DNA of 64,000 nt from Fodinicola feengrottensis (GTDB lineage Bacteria > Actinomycetota > Actinomycetes > Mycobacteriales > HKI-0501). Made by a program: the position numbers and the translations under genes. The notes under the pieces are model-generated. The model was not told the origin of the DNA and ran no database searches. It worked only from the letters and a program-made list of their open reading frames with translations. Of this stretch, positions 27,093 to 37,174 are shown one piece after another. The stretch is from contig NZ_WOTO01000040.1 of the NCBI RefSeq assembly GCF_010993775.1, forward strand, positions 1 through 64,000. The letters are read 5' to 3'. How positions within the stretch are numbered: position 1 is the stretch's first letter; each line of letters begins with the position of its first letter.

Positions 27093-28648
27093 CCGCGCCG
27101 GCGTACGTCCAAACCGTTCTCCAGCAGGGCGCGGATCCGGTCGAAAATCGTGACGAGTACGACGTAATAGATCGCTACGCCGAGCAGGGTTTCCAGCACC
27201 TTGAAGTTTTCGGTGTAGAGGCGTTGCCCGACCAGCAGGATCTCGGCCAGCGAGATCGCGCTGACCAACGAGGTGAGTTTCAGGATGGTGATGAATTCGT
27301 TGCCCAGCGCCGGAAGTGCCACCCGGAAGGCCTGCGGGATGACCACATGTCGTTGGACGCCGGCGTACGGGATGCCGAGCGCCTGCGCCGCCTCACCTTG
27401 CCCGGCCTCGACGGATTTCAGCCCGCCGCGGTGGATCTCGGACATGTACGCGGTCTCACTCAGCACCAGCGCGACCACGCCGACGGTGAATGGGCTGCCC
27501 AGTAGTGGTTGGAGTGCGGGCACGACTTGTGGCGCGTTGTAGACGAAAATCAGCAGAACCAGCAGCGGAAGGCTGCGGAAGAAACCAGACGTACGCGCCG
27601 GCGATCCACCGCAGCGGCGGGATCGACGAGCGCTGCATCAGGGCGACGGCCATGCCCAGCGCGGTCGCGAGCACCCAGGACACCACCGCGAGGACCACCA
27701 CCAGCAGGGCCGCGCGCCACAGGTCGTGGTTGCCGAACAACCCGATCGTGTATTTCCAGTCGAAACCAGTGTCGGCCGCGGTTGTCTTGCCGGTGCCCAG
27801 AACTTGCTGGACAAGCTTCTCGTCGACCGGCTGCAGGTTGTATTGCGCCAGCAGTTTTCCGTACGCTCCGGACGATTTCAGTTCGTCGAGCGCTTTCGTC
27901 AGAGCCTGCAGCAGAGGCGTGTTTCCTTTGGCGACCGCGATCCCGACCACCGCCGGCGAGATCAACGTGGAGCTGGTGATCATCAACCGGCCGCTGGAGT
28001 GGTCGACGGCGTCTTTGGCCACCGCCGCGTCGGTGATCTGCGCGTCCAGCTGGCCGGCGACCAACGCCTGGCTGCCTTCCGGGTCGGAGGTGAACTCCCG
28101 TACGTCGATGGGCTGTTTTCCGGCCGTACGACAGGCCGCGCTGGCTGTTCCGCGCAGGTCCTGGACGACCTTGCCGCCCTTGATCGCGGCCACTCGCCGG
28201 CCGCACAGCTGGTCGACAGTGGCTGGCCGAAAAAACTGCTGCTGGCAAGGGAAACCAGCGAGTTTCCGGTGGTGAAGTACGGCAGGTAGTCGACTTGTTG
28301 GGCGCGGGCGGCGGTGATGTAGAGCGCGGACATAATGACGTCGAACTTGCGCGCTTTGACGCTGGCGATCAGCTGTTCGAAGCGAGTGTCGGTGATGTCC
28401 GGGCGCAGGTTCATCCGGGCGGCCAGGGCACGGCCAAGTTGGGGATCGAATCCAGTGGGCGTGGAGCCGGCCAGATACCCGTACGGTGGGTAGGTCAGGT
28501 CGTCGCCGATCGTGAGCACGCCGGGCTTGATCGTGGTGAGCCGCGTCGGCGCGCCGCTGGAGCCGCCCGCTGTGCACGCGGCCAGCGTGGCGAGCAGAAT
28601 AAGCAGAAGTACGGCCGGGGCGCGCCGATGGTGGCGGGTTCCGGGCAT
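27093..28648 (-). CDS. Amino-acid ABC transporter: binding domain fused to permease
   Basis: About 518 residues after joining three frames. The N-terminus is a lipoprotein signal ([16 protein letters not shown] with LAAC lipobox). A family 3 amino-acid-binding domain follows: [50 protein letters not shown] and [19 protein letters not shown]. Without a stop this runs into a His/Glu-type permease domain, [40 protein letters not shown] (EAA-like loop) and [20 protein letters not shown]. Frameshifts lie near 28225 and 27585. Lactobacillales GlnPQ and others use the same binding-domain/permease fusion. Divergent from the GntR gene, sharing its operators. Confidence 0.85.
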
Positions 28649-28695
28649 GATTGCTCCTTGGTCAAGGTCGGGCGCAGGACACTAGGGCAACCTAG

Positions 28696-28784
28696 GATTG
28701 TGGAACAATCTGCGTCAAGGGTTTGATCGAAAAATGTATCTTTCCAGGTCGATGATCATCAGAGTCGATTGAATTGTGCAACAA
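28696..28784. promoter_or_regulatory. Two GntR/FCD-type operators between transporter and gntR gene
   Basis: GATTGTGGAACAATC (28696-28710) is a perfect palindrome, and TTGTGCAACAA (28774-28784) is a near-palindrome. Both fit TTGT-N3-ACAA, similar to the half-site type known for FCD-type GntR regulators. One lies near the transporter start, the other 26 bp before the regulator ATG. Confidence 0.65.
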
Positions 28785-28809
28785 AGCTCGCTAACCTGAG
28801 TGGGTGGGG

Positions 28810-29526
28810 ATGAACGACCAAGTGCCAGTGGGCGAACGGGTGGCCGAGACGCTGCGCCGGCGGATCACCGAGGGCCATCTGGCCCCCGGGACCCAGCTGC
28901 GCGATGTGGCGTTGGCGGCCGAGCTTGGCGTCGCCCGGCATACCCTGCGCAGCGCGCTTCGGTTGCTCGAATACGAAGGCCTCCTGACATACCAGATGCA
29001 CAAGGGTGTCATCGTCAAGACACTGTCCACATTGGACGTGCGGGAGATTTATCGGGTCCGCCGTACGCTGGAACTCAGTGCCATCGAACACAGCGCGCTG
29101 GTCACCGAGGCCGACCTGTCCCGGTTGGACGCCACCGTACGGGCCGCCGAGCTGGCCCTGGCCGGCCAGGAGTGGAACCGGGTGGGCACCGCCAGCCTGC
29201 GTTTTCACCAGGCCTTGGTGGCATTGCTCGGCAGCAGCACCTTCGACCAGCTGTTCCGCGGGGTGCTGGCCCAGCTGCGGCTGGCTTTCGCGCTCATGCC
29301 TGACGAACAGACCTGGCAGTCCCCGTGGATCTCGCGAGACCGGGAGATCTGCGACCTGGTCTGCGGCGGCGGCCGGGACAGCGCGAAGGCGTTGTTGTGG
29401 CAATACCTTGACGATTCCGAGCGCGGGGTGCTGGATGTGGTACGCCGCAACGGAACCGAAGTGCCAAAATCCAACCAGCCGAACTCGGTTCGGCAGGTGC
29501 CGACCGGGGTCCGACAGGAGGTATGA
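28810..29526 (+). CDS. GntR-family transcription regulator, FCD subfamily
   Basis: An intact 238-residue regulator. The winged helix-turn-helix covers residues 5-70 (GERVAETLRRRITEGHLAPG, then ELGVARHTLRSALRLLEYEG LL). The all-helical FCD ligand domain follows: EIYRVRRTLELSAIEHSALV, and FHQALVALLGS with the metal-type histidine. ATG at 28810 has a GGTGGGG stretch upstream; the GTG at 28804 is also possible. FCD members respond to organic acids or amino acids. It starts the operon DUF1989-pxpA-pxpB-pxpC (stop TGA overlaps none; DUF1989 starts 1 bp later), so it probably controls that operon and the divergent transporter. Confidence 0.9.
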   Translation: MNDQVPVGERVAETLRRRITEGHLAPGTQLRDVALAAELGVARHTLRSALRLLEYEGLLTYQMHKGVIVKTLSTLDVREIYRVRRTLELSAIEHSALVTEADLSRLDATVRAAELALAGQEWNRVGTASLRFHQALVALLGSSTFDQLFRGVLAQLRLAFALMPDEQTWQSPWISRDREICDLVCGGGRDSAKALLWQYLDDSERGVLDVVRRNGTEVPKSNQPNSVRQVPTGVRQEV

Positions 29527-30368
29527 ATGGTTTCTCCCGCCGCCGCTTATCAGGCGTCCGAGGGAGGTGCGCTCGACGTCGACCGCGATTTCTATCGGCG
29601 GCTCGCGGACGGCAAACGCGAGATGGTGGACAGCTTCCAGATCCCGATCCGGTCCGGCCGGGCCTGGACTGTCCCGCGCGGGCACCTGTGCCGGCTGGTC
29701 ACCGTTGAGGGTCCGCAGGTCGGCGACCTGAATGTCTGGAATGCCAACGATCCGCGCGAGCGGCTCTGGGCGTCCCGAACCCGGCAGCTGCAGCGCGCGC
29801 ACGTCAGCACGTACGACCGGCTGTGGTCCACGTTGCCGTTTTTTTTTGCGGCCACTGGTCACGGTCACCGCGGACACTCTGGCCGACTATGGCGTGGACG
29901 GCCAGGGTGGACGGGGTGCATGACCTGCTCGGCACCCGCTGCGACCCGTACGTGAACAGGATGCTGACCGGCGAGGACTTCGACTTTCACTGTCATTCCA
30001 ACCTGGTCCGGGCGGTGCTGCCGTACGGGCTGACCGAGTTCGACGTGCACGACGTGCTGAATGTGTTCCAGTGCACCGGTCTTAACGACGAGGACCGCTA
30101 CTTTATGAAGGCCTGCCCGGCACAACCGGGCGACTACTTCGAGTTTTTCGCCGAGCTCGACCTTCTGTGCGCGCTGTCGACGTGCCCGGGAGGCGATTTG
30201 TCGGTCCCGCTGTGGGGACCGGACGCCGGCGATCCGCTGGAGGTGTGCCATCCGATCGGAGTGGAGGTCTACCGCCCGGATCCGGAGCTGGTGGCCAGCT
30301 GGGCGCCGCCGCAACGGGCCAAATACCAGCACCAACACGGCCTGGTCGCGCCACGCTGGGGTGACTGA
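29527..30368 (+). CDS. DUF1989 (urea carboxylase-associated) protein
   Basis: About 279 residues of the DUF1989 family, members of which (UAAP1/2) are found with urea carboxylase and allophanate hydrolase. Conserved parts: IPIRSGRAWTVPRGHLCRLV, GDLNVWNANDPRERLW, and the C-terminal FDVHDVLNVFQCTGLNDEDR. The frame is lost in an eight-T run at 29839-29846 and restored a few tens of bases later (near 29905), after which LLGTRCDPYVNRMLTGEDFD and HCHSNLVRAV follow. Starts one base after the GntR stop and ends one base before pxpA, so it is in the same transcript. Biochemical role unclear; a carboxyltransferase-like accessory role is guessed from context. Confidence 0.85.
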
Positions 30369-31091
30369 GTGATCGACCTGAACAGCGATTTGGGCGAGGG
30401 CTTCGGAATCTGGCCGATGGGCGACGACGATGCGCTGCTGGACGTGGTGTCCAGCGCGAACGTCGCGTGCGGTTTCCACGCCGGCGACCCGTCGGTGCTG
30501 CGCAGGGTGACCGAGCGGGCCGCCGAGCGGGGCGTGGTGATCGGAGCCCAGGTCGGCTATCGCGACCTGCCCGGTTTCGGCCGCCGGTTCATCGACGTCG
30601 ACCCGGCGGAGTTGGTGAACGACGTCATTTACCAGATTGCCGCACTGGACGGTTTTGCCAGGATCGCCGGGACAAAAGTGCGCTATGTGAAACCGCATGG
30701 CGCGCTTTACAACGCCATTGTGACGCATGCTGAGCAGGCCGCGGCTGTCGTTGACGCGGTCCTGCGCTACGACCCGGAGCTGCCGGTGCTGGGTCTGCCC
30801 GGCTCCCAATGGCTGCGCCAGGCGGCGGCCGCCGGGCTGACCGCGGTCGCCGAAGCCTTCGCGGATCGCGCGTACACACCGGAAGGGACGCTGGTGTCTC
30901 GCCGGCTCCCCGGCGCGGTGGTGCACGATCTCGACACCGTCGTCGAGCGGACCGTACGAATGGCTGTCGAAGGGACGGTGGTCGCCGTCGACGGCAGCGT
31001 CGTGGCGGTCCGGCCGCGGTCATTGTGCGTGCACGGCGACACGCCTGGCGCGGTGGAAATCGCCCGCCGGGTGAAGGCTGGGCCTGGTTGA
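30369..31091 (+). CDS. pxpA: 5-oxoprolinase subunit A (LamB/YcsF family)
   Basis: An intact 240-residue protein with the signature blocks of the LamB/YcsF (PxpA) family: [55 protein letters not shown] and [12 protein letters not shown]. With PxpB and PxpC it makes a three-part ATP-dependent enzyme that opens 5-oxoproline (pyroglutamate) to glutamate. GTG at 30369 follows the DUF1989 stop immediately. Located in the cytoplasm. The gene set with an amino-acid transporter suggests use of 5-oxoproline or a related lactam as nitrogen source. Confidence 0.92.
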   Translation: MIDLNSDLGEGFGIWPMGDDDALLDVVSSANVACGFHAGDPSVLRRVTERAAERGVVIGAQVGYRDLPGFGRRFIDVDPAELVNDVIYQIAALDGFARIAGTKVRYVKPHGALYNAIVTHAEQAAAVVDAVLRYDPELPVLGLPGSQWLRQAAAAGLTAVAEAFADRAYTPEGTLVSRRLPGAVVHDLDTVVERTVRMAVEGTVVAVDGSVVAVRPRSLCVHGDTPGAVEIARRVKAGPG

Positions 31092-31126
31092 CGCGGGCGT
31101 CGAGTTGCGGCCGTTCGGGTAAAACG

Positions 31127-31735
31127 ATGTGGATCCGGCCGGCCGGTGAGCGCGCCATCCTGGTCGAGGTCGACGACCTCGACCAGGTCGCCGGGCTGCG
31201 CGCTGGCCTGGTGGCCGACCTACCGGCCGGAGCCGTCGAGGTGGTCCCGGCGGCGCGTACGGTCCTGGTCACTTTTGACCCGGACGTCACGACTTTCGAC
31301 CGGCTCAGCGCAGCCGTACGAGACGTGCCGCTGCGTATGACTGACGCGATCGCTGGCGCGTTGGTGGAAATCCCGGTTCGCTATGACGGGGAGGATCTCG
31401 ACGACGTGGCGAAAGCCACCGGGCTCAGCCGGGCCGAGGTGATCGCTCGGCATCAGGGCCCGGAGTACCAGGTCGCCTTCTGTGGCTTCGCGCCAGGTTT
31501 TGGCTATCTGACGGGCATTGACCCGGCGCTGCGGCTGCCTCGCCGGTCGACTCCGCGGACCCGCGTACCGGCCGGATCGGTGGCGATCGCCGGCGAGTTC
31601 ACCGGCGTCTACCCGACCGTGTCGCCGGGCGGCTGGCATCTGCTCGGACACAGCGAGCTCGCGATGTGGGACCTGGACCGGGATCCGCCGGCCGCGCTCG
31701 CACCCGGCGACCGGGTACGGTTCGTGTCGTCGTGA
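31127..31735 (+). CDS. pxpB: 5-oxoprolinase subunit B
   Basis: An intact 202-residue protein of the allophanate hydrolase subunit 1/KipI-like (PxpB) family. ATG at 31127 ([15 protein letters not shown]) fits the usual start; the longer frame from 30809 overlaps pxpA in another frame. Hallmarks: the family signature [40 protein letters not shown] and [14 protein letters not shown]. It works with PxpC as the biotin-independent carboxyltransferase-like half of 5-oxoprolinase. Its TGA overlaps the GTG of pxpC. Confidence 0.92.
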   Translation: MWIRPAGERAILVEVDDLDQVAGLRAGLVADLPAGAVEVVPAARTVLVTFDPDVTTFDRLSAAVRDVPLRMTDAIAGALVEIPVRYDGEDLDDVAKATGLSRAEVIARHQGPEYQVAFCGFAPGFGYLTGIDPALRLPRRSTPRTRVPAGSVAIAGEFTGVYPTVSPGGWHLLGHSELAMWDLDRDPPAALAPGDRVRFVSS

Positions 31736-32592
31736 TCGAAGTCGTACGAGCTGGGCCGCTGGCCACCGTGCAGGACCTGGGACGCCCTGGCTATCTCGCG
31801 CTCGGCGTCGGGCCCTCCGGGGCCGCCGACGTACGCAGCCTCTCCCTCGCGAACCGGTTGGTCGGCAACGCCGAGTCGGCCGCCGCGGTGGAGGCGACTT
31901 TTGGTGGCCTACGGCTGTTTTTTCGCCGCGCCGGCCACGATCGCACTGACCGGGGCCGCGGCTCCGGCGACCGTGGATGGCCGGCAGGTTTCGGTGAACA
32001 GTCCCGTGTCGGTGCCCGCCGGCGGGCTGCTGGAACTCGGTTCGCCGGCTACCGGCATGCGGACGTACGTCGCCGTACGCGGCGGCGGCATCGATGTGCC
32101 GCCCGTCCTTGGATCGCGGTCGACGGACGTGCTGTCCGGCCTCGGCCCGGCGCCGCTTGCCGCCGGGGACCGGCTCCCGGTGGGCTCCGCGATCACCGGG
32201 CCGCCGCATGTGGACCTCGCCCCGGTCGCGGCTTTTCCCGCCGAGCCCGTGCTTGCCGTGATGCCTGGGCCACGGGACGACTGGTTTTCCGCGCTGAAAC
32301 CGCTCTTCAGCGGCGCGTACGAGGTCACCCCGGACAGCAATCGGGTAGGGATACGTCTGCGGGGACCGAAACTCGACCGTGCGCGGGTCGGCGAGCTGCC
32401 GTCCGAAGGCATGGTCACCGGTTCGCTGCAGGTGCCGCCGGCCGGCCAGCCGGTGCTTTTCCTGGCCGACCATCCGGTCACCGGCGGCTACCCGGTCGTC
32501 GCCGTCGTCGTGGCGGCCGACCTGCCGATGGCGGCCCAGCTCCGACCGGGCCAGCTGCTCCGATTCCGGCCGAAGGTCATCGGCGTTTGTGA
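31732..32592 (+). CDS. pxpC: 5-oxoprolinase subunit C
   Basis: About 287 residues of the biotin-dependent carboxyltransferase-like PxpC family: [40 protein letters not shown], then after a frameshift in a six-T run near 31920, [48 protein letters not shown] and [17 protein letters not shown]. The natural end is uncertain: the main frame is open far past the convergent DUF885 end, while one indel near 32565 gives a normal end RFRPEGHRRL at 32592. Last gene of the GntR-led operon. Confidence 0.88.
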   Translation: MIEVVRAGPLATVQDLGRPGYLALGVGPSGAADVRSLSLANRLVGNAESAAAVEATFGGLRLFFRRAGHDRTDRGRGSGDRGWPAGFGEQSRVGARRRAAGTRFAGYRHADVRRRTRRRHRCAARPWIAVDGRAVRPRPGAACRRGPAPGGLRDHRAAACGPRPGRGFSRRARACRDAWATGRLVFRAETALQRRVRGHPGQQSGRDTSAGTETRPCAGRRAAVRRHGHRFAAGAAGRPAGAFPGRPSGHRRLPGRRRRRGGRPADGGPAPTGPAAPIPAEGHRRL

Positions 32593-34214
32593 GGCTGGCC
32601 AGCAAAGACAGCGGGAGCGGGCCGCCGGACAGCACGGTTTCGTGGAAATCGCGGGGATCCCGGGTGCCGCGCAGGTCGGCCAGGAAACGGTGACCGAGGT
32701 GATAGGCGACCGCCTGACCGGGATCGTCGACGGCATAGCGGACAAGCTCGGTGCGGATCTCGGTGGCGGACAGAAATCCGTTCGTACGAAGGAAGTCACC
32801 GGCTCGCGCCAGGGTCCAGCCGCGGACCGCGAGGCCGGTGTCCACGACCATCCGGGCGGCGTGGAACCGTTCGGAGCAGAGCCGGCCATAGAGATCGAAG
32901 GGGTCCTCGTACAAACCCATTTCCACCCCGAGTCCGGCCGCGTATTCCGCCCAGCCCTCGAAATATCCGCTCAACGCGAAGGTGCGCAGCTCGCTGGCCT
33001 CCCGCCGGATCGGGTGCAGCGCGGTGCTCTCCAGTTGCCGGCCGATCTGTAAATGGTGGCCGGGCATGCCCTCGTGGTAAATCATGCTGGCGGACTGCAG
33101 CAGCGGCCGGTGCGCCAGATCTGAGCCGTTGTAGTGGTAATAGCCACATTCGTCGACGCCTGGCGGCTCGTAATAGCCGAAGGTCGAGCCGGCCTCCAGT
33201 GCGACATCGAGCCGGCGGAGCCGAAAGGGCGCAGCCGGGATCTCCCTGAACCAGCCGGACAAGCGATCGCCGAGCCGGTCGATGTGCGCCTGAAAACGCC
33301 TCTCCAGATCCGCCGGATCCGTTGCGTAGAGCCGCGGATCGCTCTGGAGCCGCTGCCTGTACGCCACTTCGTCAGTGATTCCCAGCGCGGAATGGATCCG
33401 GTCGGTCAGTCTGTCCACTTCGGACAGTCCGAGCTCGTGCACGTGGTCCGGGGTGACAGCCAGGCCAGTGTGCCCGTACAAAAGGTCGGCGTAACACTCC
33501 GCGCCACCCGGAAACTGGCCAATGCCGACACCTTCGGAACCGGTTTCGGCCGCCAGATAGGCCAGCAATCGCTCGTACGGCACCGGAAATCGGTCCTTCG
33601 ATGAGTTGGCGGACCCTATCGGTGAGCGGCGGCCGGCTGGGCCGTACGCGAGCCTCCCGAGTCGTTCCTGTCCCGGGGCAAGATCACCGGATGCGTCCGC
33701 GTGAGCGCGGATAGTGTTGGTGACGGCATCAATCGACCACGCAGGCAAGGCGATGCCCCGGTGGCTCTGGCCCTGGAGGGTGACCAGCAATTGGTCGACG
33801 ACGGCCGCATAATCGTCAAGCAGGCTCAGATAACGATCGGCGTCGCTGGCGGTGTCCAGCGCGGCAGTGCCGAAAATGTCCGACCGGTAGGTGCTCAGCA
33901 TGCTCGCGTTGTAGGGCGTGACGGGGAAACGGAACCAGAACCTGCTGGCCTCGGCCACCTCCTGACGAAAATGGTCGGCCAGGAAACCGGCGGTGAGCTG
34001 GTCGTCTGCTGACAGGTCCGCGGTGTCGAGGGTGCCAAGTTTTTCCAGCGCCCATTGGGCGTCCCCTACGTCCGCCTCCAGTTGGCCGGCCGGCGCCACC
34101 GCGAGGCAGCGTCTCGACCTGCTGGCCGGTGCGTGCGGCGGTGGCCGGGTCGCGCTCCAGCACCCGGGCCCAAGCCCAGTCCGCCAGCTCCCGTACGACC
34201 CGGTTCGTCTCCAT
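32577..34214 (-). CDS. DUF885 family protein, metallopeptidase-like
   Basis: About 545 residues of the DUF885 family. The core signature is [20 protein letters not shown] (metallopeptidase-like H-E...H pattern), accompanied by [20 protein letters not shown] and [20 protein letters not shown]. These proteins are thought to be oligopeptidases, but substrates are mostly unknown. ATG at 34214 ([20 protein letters not shown]) starts the usual N-terminus; one frameshift near 34105 follows. The C-terminus is uncertain: the frame runs on past LASLTNADD to 31220, while a one-base correction gives a stop at 32577, as expected for family length. Convergent with pxpC. Confidence 0.8.
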
Positions 34215-34297
34215 CGCCGCAGTCTATTTGTTCGGTGGAGACCGAAACATCGCCGCCCTAAGGTCGATCCGAAGATCATCGAGAGAGGAAAACGACC

Positions 34298-34927
34298 ATG
34301 GTGGCCCTTTCGGCAACCTGTGCGGACGTACATCTGCGGATAGACCCGTCGATCCTTTATTTCGGCACGCCGGTGGTACTGGTGACGACCCGCAATCGCG
34401 ATGGCAGCACCAATATCGGGCCGATGTCGTCCGCGTGGGCGCTCGGCGACACGGTGGTGCTCGGCTGGTCGACGGACTCACAGACCGCGGTGAACCTGGA
34501 GCGCGAGCGGGAATGCGTGGTCAACTTGCCGTCCGCGGACCTGCACCAGGCCGTCGAAGCGCTCGCGCCGCTGACCGGCCGCGACCCGGTGCCGGCCGAC
34601 AAAACGGCGAAGTTCCGCTACGAGCCGGACAAATTCGCCGCCGCCGGGTTCACCTCGCAACCGTCCGACAGGGTCGCGGTGCCGCGGATCGCGCAATGCC
34701 AGCTGCAGCTGGAGGCGAAGGTGAGCGCGATCCACGTACCGGTTGACCCGGAGGGCGGCTTCTGGATCGTGGAAACGCATGTCGAGCGGGTGCACGCGCA
34801 CCCGGACATCGTCAAAGCGGGCACCGACCACATCGACCCGGCCCGGTGGAACCCGCTGTTGTACGTCTTCCGCCACTATTTCGGGACTGGTGACGAGTTG
34901 GGACGCAGCTTCCGGGCCGAGGACTGA
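34298..34927 (+). CDS. Flavin reductase-like FMN-binding protein
   Basis: An intact 209-residue protein of the flavin reductase-like, FMN-binding split-barrel family: ILYFGTPVVLVTTRNRDGST, GPMSSAWALGDTVVLGWSTD, ECVVNLPSADLHQAVEALAP and the C-terminal WNPLLYVFRHYFGTGDELGR. It may reduce FMN for a partner oxygenase or act as an oxidoreductase in its own right; no partner monooxygenase is adjacent. GAGAGGAAAACGACC precedes the ATG, a good ribosome site. Confidence 0.88.
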   Translation: MVALSATCADVHLRIDPSILYFGTPVVLVTTRNRDGSTNIGPMSSAWALGDTVVLGWSTDSQTAVNLERERECVVNLPSADLHQAVEALAPLTGRDPVPADKTAKFRYEPDKFAAAGFTSQPSDRVAVPRIAQCQLQLEAKVSAIHVPVDPEGGFWIVETHVERVHAHPDIVKAGTDHIDPARWNPLLYVFRHYFGTGDELGRSFRAED

Positions 34928-35054
34928 CCCAGTGTCCTGCGCCGGAGAAAGCAACGAACCTCAGACGCAGGACCCTAGGTCCCTATCGGTGGCTCTCGAT
35001 CGGAGAGGAAACTGCGATCCGCGCGGCCGAAGACGGCCAGTTATGGAGGGGGAA

Positions 35055-35833
35055 ATGGTGCAAAAGACATCCTATGACCCGGGACGCCCTCGTGGGTGGA
35101 CCTCGGCAGTCCGGACCCGGACGCGGCCGCCGACTTCTACTCCGACCTGTTCGGGTGGGAGATCGGCGAGGCTGGGCCACCGGAGTCCGGCGGCTACCGA
35201 CTGTGCATGCTGCGGGGGATACCGGTGGCCGGGCTTGGCATCCAGGAACAGCCGGACATCGCGCCGTACTGGACCACCTATGTCTCGGTCGCGGACGTGG
35301 ACTCCACTGTCAAGGAGGTCCGCGGTGCCGGCGGGCAGGTCATGGTGGAGGTCATGGACGTGATGGACGCCGGCCGGATGGCTGTCCTCGCCGACCCGTC
35401 CGGCGCGGTTTTCTGTGCGTGGCAGCCGCTGACGCACATTGGCGCCGGGTTGGTGGACGAGCCTGGCACGCTGTCCTGGAACGAGCTGCTAACCCGTGAC
35501 CTGGACGGCTCGAAAGCCTTCTACGGCACGATTTTCGGGTGGACCGCGAACACCATGCAGTTGGGTGAGATGGCCTACACCGAGTGGAAGCTCGGCGGGG
35601 CGAGCATGGGCGGCATGATGGAGATGGACGCGACCTTCCCGGCCGAGGTGCCGCCGCATTGGATGGTCTACTTCGCGGTCGCCGACACCGACGCCACGGT
35701 CGAGAAAGTCGTCGCTCTCGGTGGGCACGTGCACCAGCCGCCGATGGATATCCCGCAGGGCCGCTTCGCGCTTGTCGCGGATCCGCAAGGAGCTTTGTTC
35801 AGTGTTATTGCTTTAGCGCACGCGGCCGGCTAG
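35055..35833 (+). CDS. VOC-family protein (glyoxalase-like, two domains)
   Basis: About 259 residues with two tandem VOC (glyoxalase/bleomycin-resistance) modules. Module 1 has WVDLGSPDPDAAADFYSDLF and AVLADPSGAVFCAWQPL; module 2 has SWNELLTRDLDGSKAFYGTI and FALVADPQGALFSVI. Such proteins are metal-binding or antibiotic-sequestering enzymes whose substrate cannot be inferred here. The frame shifts near 35087 in CGCCCTCG between DPG and SWVDLG. ATG at 35055 is preferred since GGAGGGGG precedes it. A 17-bp inverted repeat follows downstream. Confidence 0.85.
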
Positions 35834-35912
35834 GTTTCTCCCAGCCGCAGGTTTTCCTCCGCTGTCGGCCCCCCGTCAGATCCTGGAACTCGGGGGAGTT
35901 CAGGTCGTCAAT

Positions 35913-35967
35913 GATCAAGGGCTTTTGGGGTCTTTCAATGATGCAGGACACCCAAAAGCCCTTGATC
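35913..35967. repeat. Perfect 17-bp inverted repeat downstream of the VOC gene
   Basis: GATCAAGGGCTTTTGGG (35913-35929) is the exact reverse complement of CCCAAAAGCCCTTGATC (35951-35967), with a 21-base centre. It could be a terminator or a small mobile palindrome; there is no poly-T tail. Confidence 0.8.
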
Positions 35968-35986
35968 TGTCTCGTATGTTGGGACA

Positions 35987-36292
35987 ATGCTCCTTGATCC
36001 GGGATTCGCCGAGGATTTCCGCTGCCTCATCGGGCAGGAAGGCCTCGCCGATCTCTCTTGCGCGCTCGTCATTCCGTACGACGAAATACCGGACGTACGG
36101 TTTTGGCTCACCCACCCCAGTCGCGGTTTTCTGGACGAATCACGAATGTTTCCGCCAGAAAGCGAGTTCGCGCGGTATGTCGCTGACTGCTGGGACAACT
36201 CGCCAGCTTTCACGGTCAAGGAAAGTCGCTCCGACCACGTCAATGTGATCTGGGCCGCTCCGCGATCTCCGCCTGAAATCAGGTTTCGGTGA
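35987..36292 (+). CDS. Hypothetical protein
   Basis: 101 residues with no family I can name: LLDPGFAEDFRCLIGQEGLA at the N-terminus, a DVRFWLTHPSRGFLDESRMF segment and a basic C-terminus. The frame is intact and unlike the antisense alternatives (35915-36115 and 35935-36243), but there is no clear RBS upstream. It overlaps the end of the convergent hydrolase gene by 14 bp. Lower confidence. Confidence 0.45.
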   Translation: MLLDPGFAEDFRCLIGQEGLADLSCALVIPYDEIPDVRFWLTHPSRGFLDESRMFPPESEFARYVADCWDNSPAFTVKESRSDHVNVIWAAPRSPPEIRFR

Positions 36293-37174
36293 GAAAAGCG
36301 CGGATTTCAGTGAGAACTTCGTCGGGTTGTTGTTCCACCAGGAAATGGCCGGCGTCGATGGAATGGCCGCGTACGTTGGTGGCGTAGTCACGCCAAACCG
36401 TGAGCGGTTCGTACAGGGCGCCGACCGCGCCTTTGGCGCCCCACAGGACCAGCGTGGGCTGCTGCACCCTGCGGCCAGTATCGGCCTTGTCGTGCTCGAG
36501 GTCCACAGTGGCGGCGGCTCGGTAGTCTTCGCACATCGCGTGCCGTGTTTGTGGGTCGGCGAAACACCTTTCGTACTCGGCCAGGGGGCGGCAGGTGCGT
36601 ACGAGTCGAGGCCACTGCCGAAGCTGCCCAACGCGCTGTGCAGGTAGTAGATCGGGTCGTTGCCGATCAGTCGCTCGGGCAGCTCGTCAGGCTGGATAAG
36701 GAAAAACCAGTGGTAGTAAACGGTCGCGAGCCGTTTGTCGGTGTGCCCGTACACATGCCGTGTCGGCACGATGTCGAGCATCGCCAGCCGCTCGACCGCC
36801 TCGGGGTGGTCCAGCGCCATCCGGTGGGTGACCCGTGCACCGCGATCGTGCCCGACCACCGCGAATCTTTGGTGCCCGAGCGTACGCATCACTTCGACCT
36901 GGTCCGCTGCCATGGCGCGAAAACTGTAGCCAGCGTGGTCGTCGCCACCTGGCGGCGTGGACGAATCGCCGTAGCCGCGCAGATCCGGGACAACGACCGT
37001 GTGGGTGGCCGCCAGTGCGGGTGCGATCTGGTGCCACATCGCGTGCGTCTGCGGAAACCCGTGCAGCAACAGCAAAGGTGGCCCGGAGCCGCCGACGCGG
37101 ACATTGATTTCGGCGCCGCTGGTGGGAATCCGCCGCTGGCCGAATCCCTCGAAGAGCTGTCCGCTATCGGTCAT
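36279..37174 (-). CDS. Alpha/beta hydrolase, haloacetate-dehalogenase-like
   Basis: About 298 residues. The fold is shown by GSGPPLLLLHGFPQTHAMWH (oxyanion strand and HGFPQ loop), AVVGHDRGARVTHRMALDHP with the Asp nucleophile in GHDRG that distinguishes dehalogenases and epoxide hydrolases from serine esterases, and the catalytic His in IDAGHFLVEQQP. The GHDRGAR block plus VPDLRGYGDSS matches the fluoroacetate-dehalogenase group. A frameshift near 36590 precedes MCEDYRAAATVDLEHDKADT. ATG at 37174 overlaps the stop of the Rossmann gene by 11 bp, so the two are co-transcribed. Substrate not known. Confidence 0.85.
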
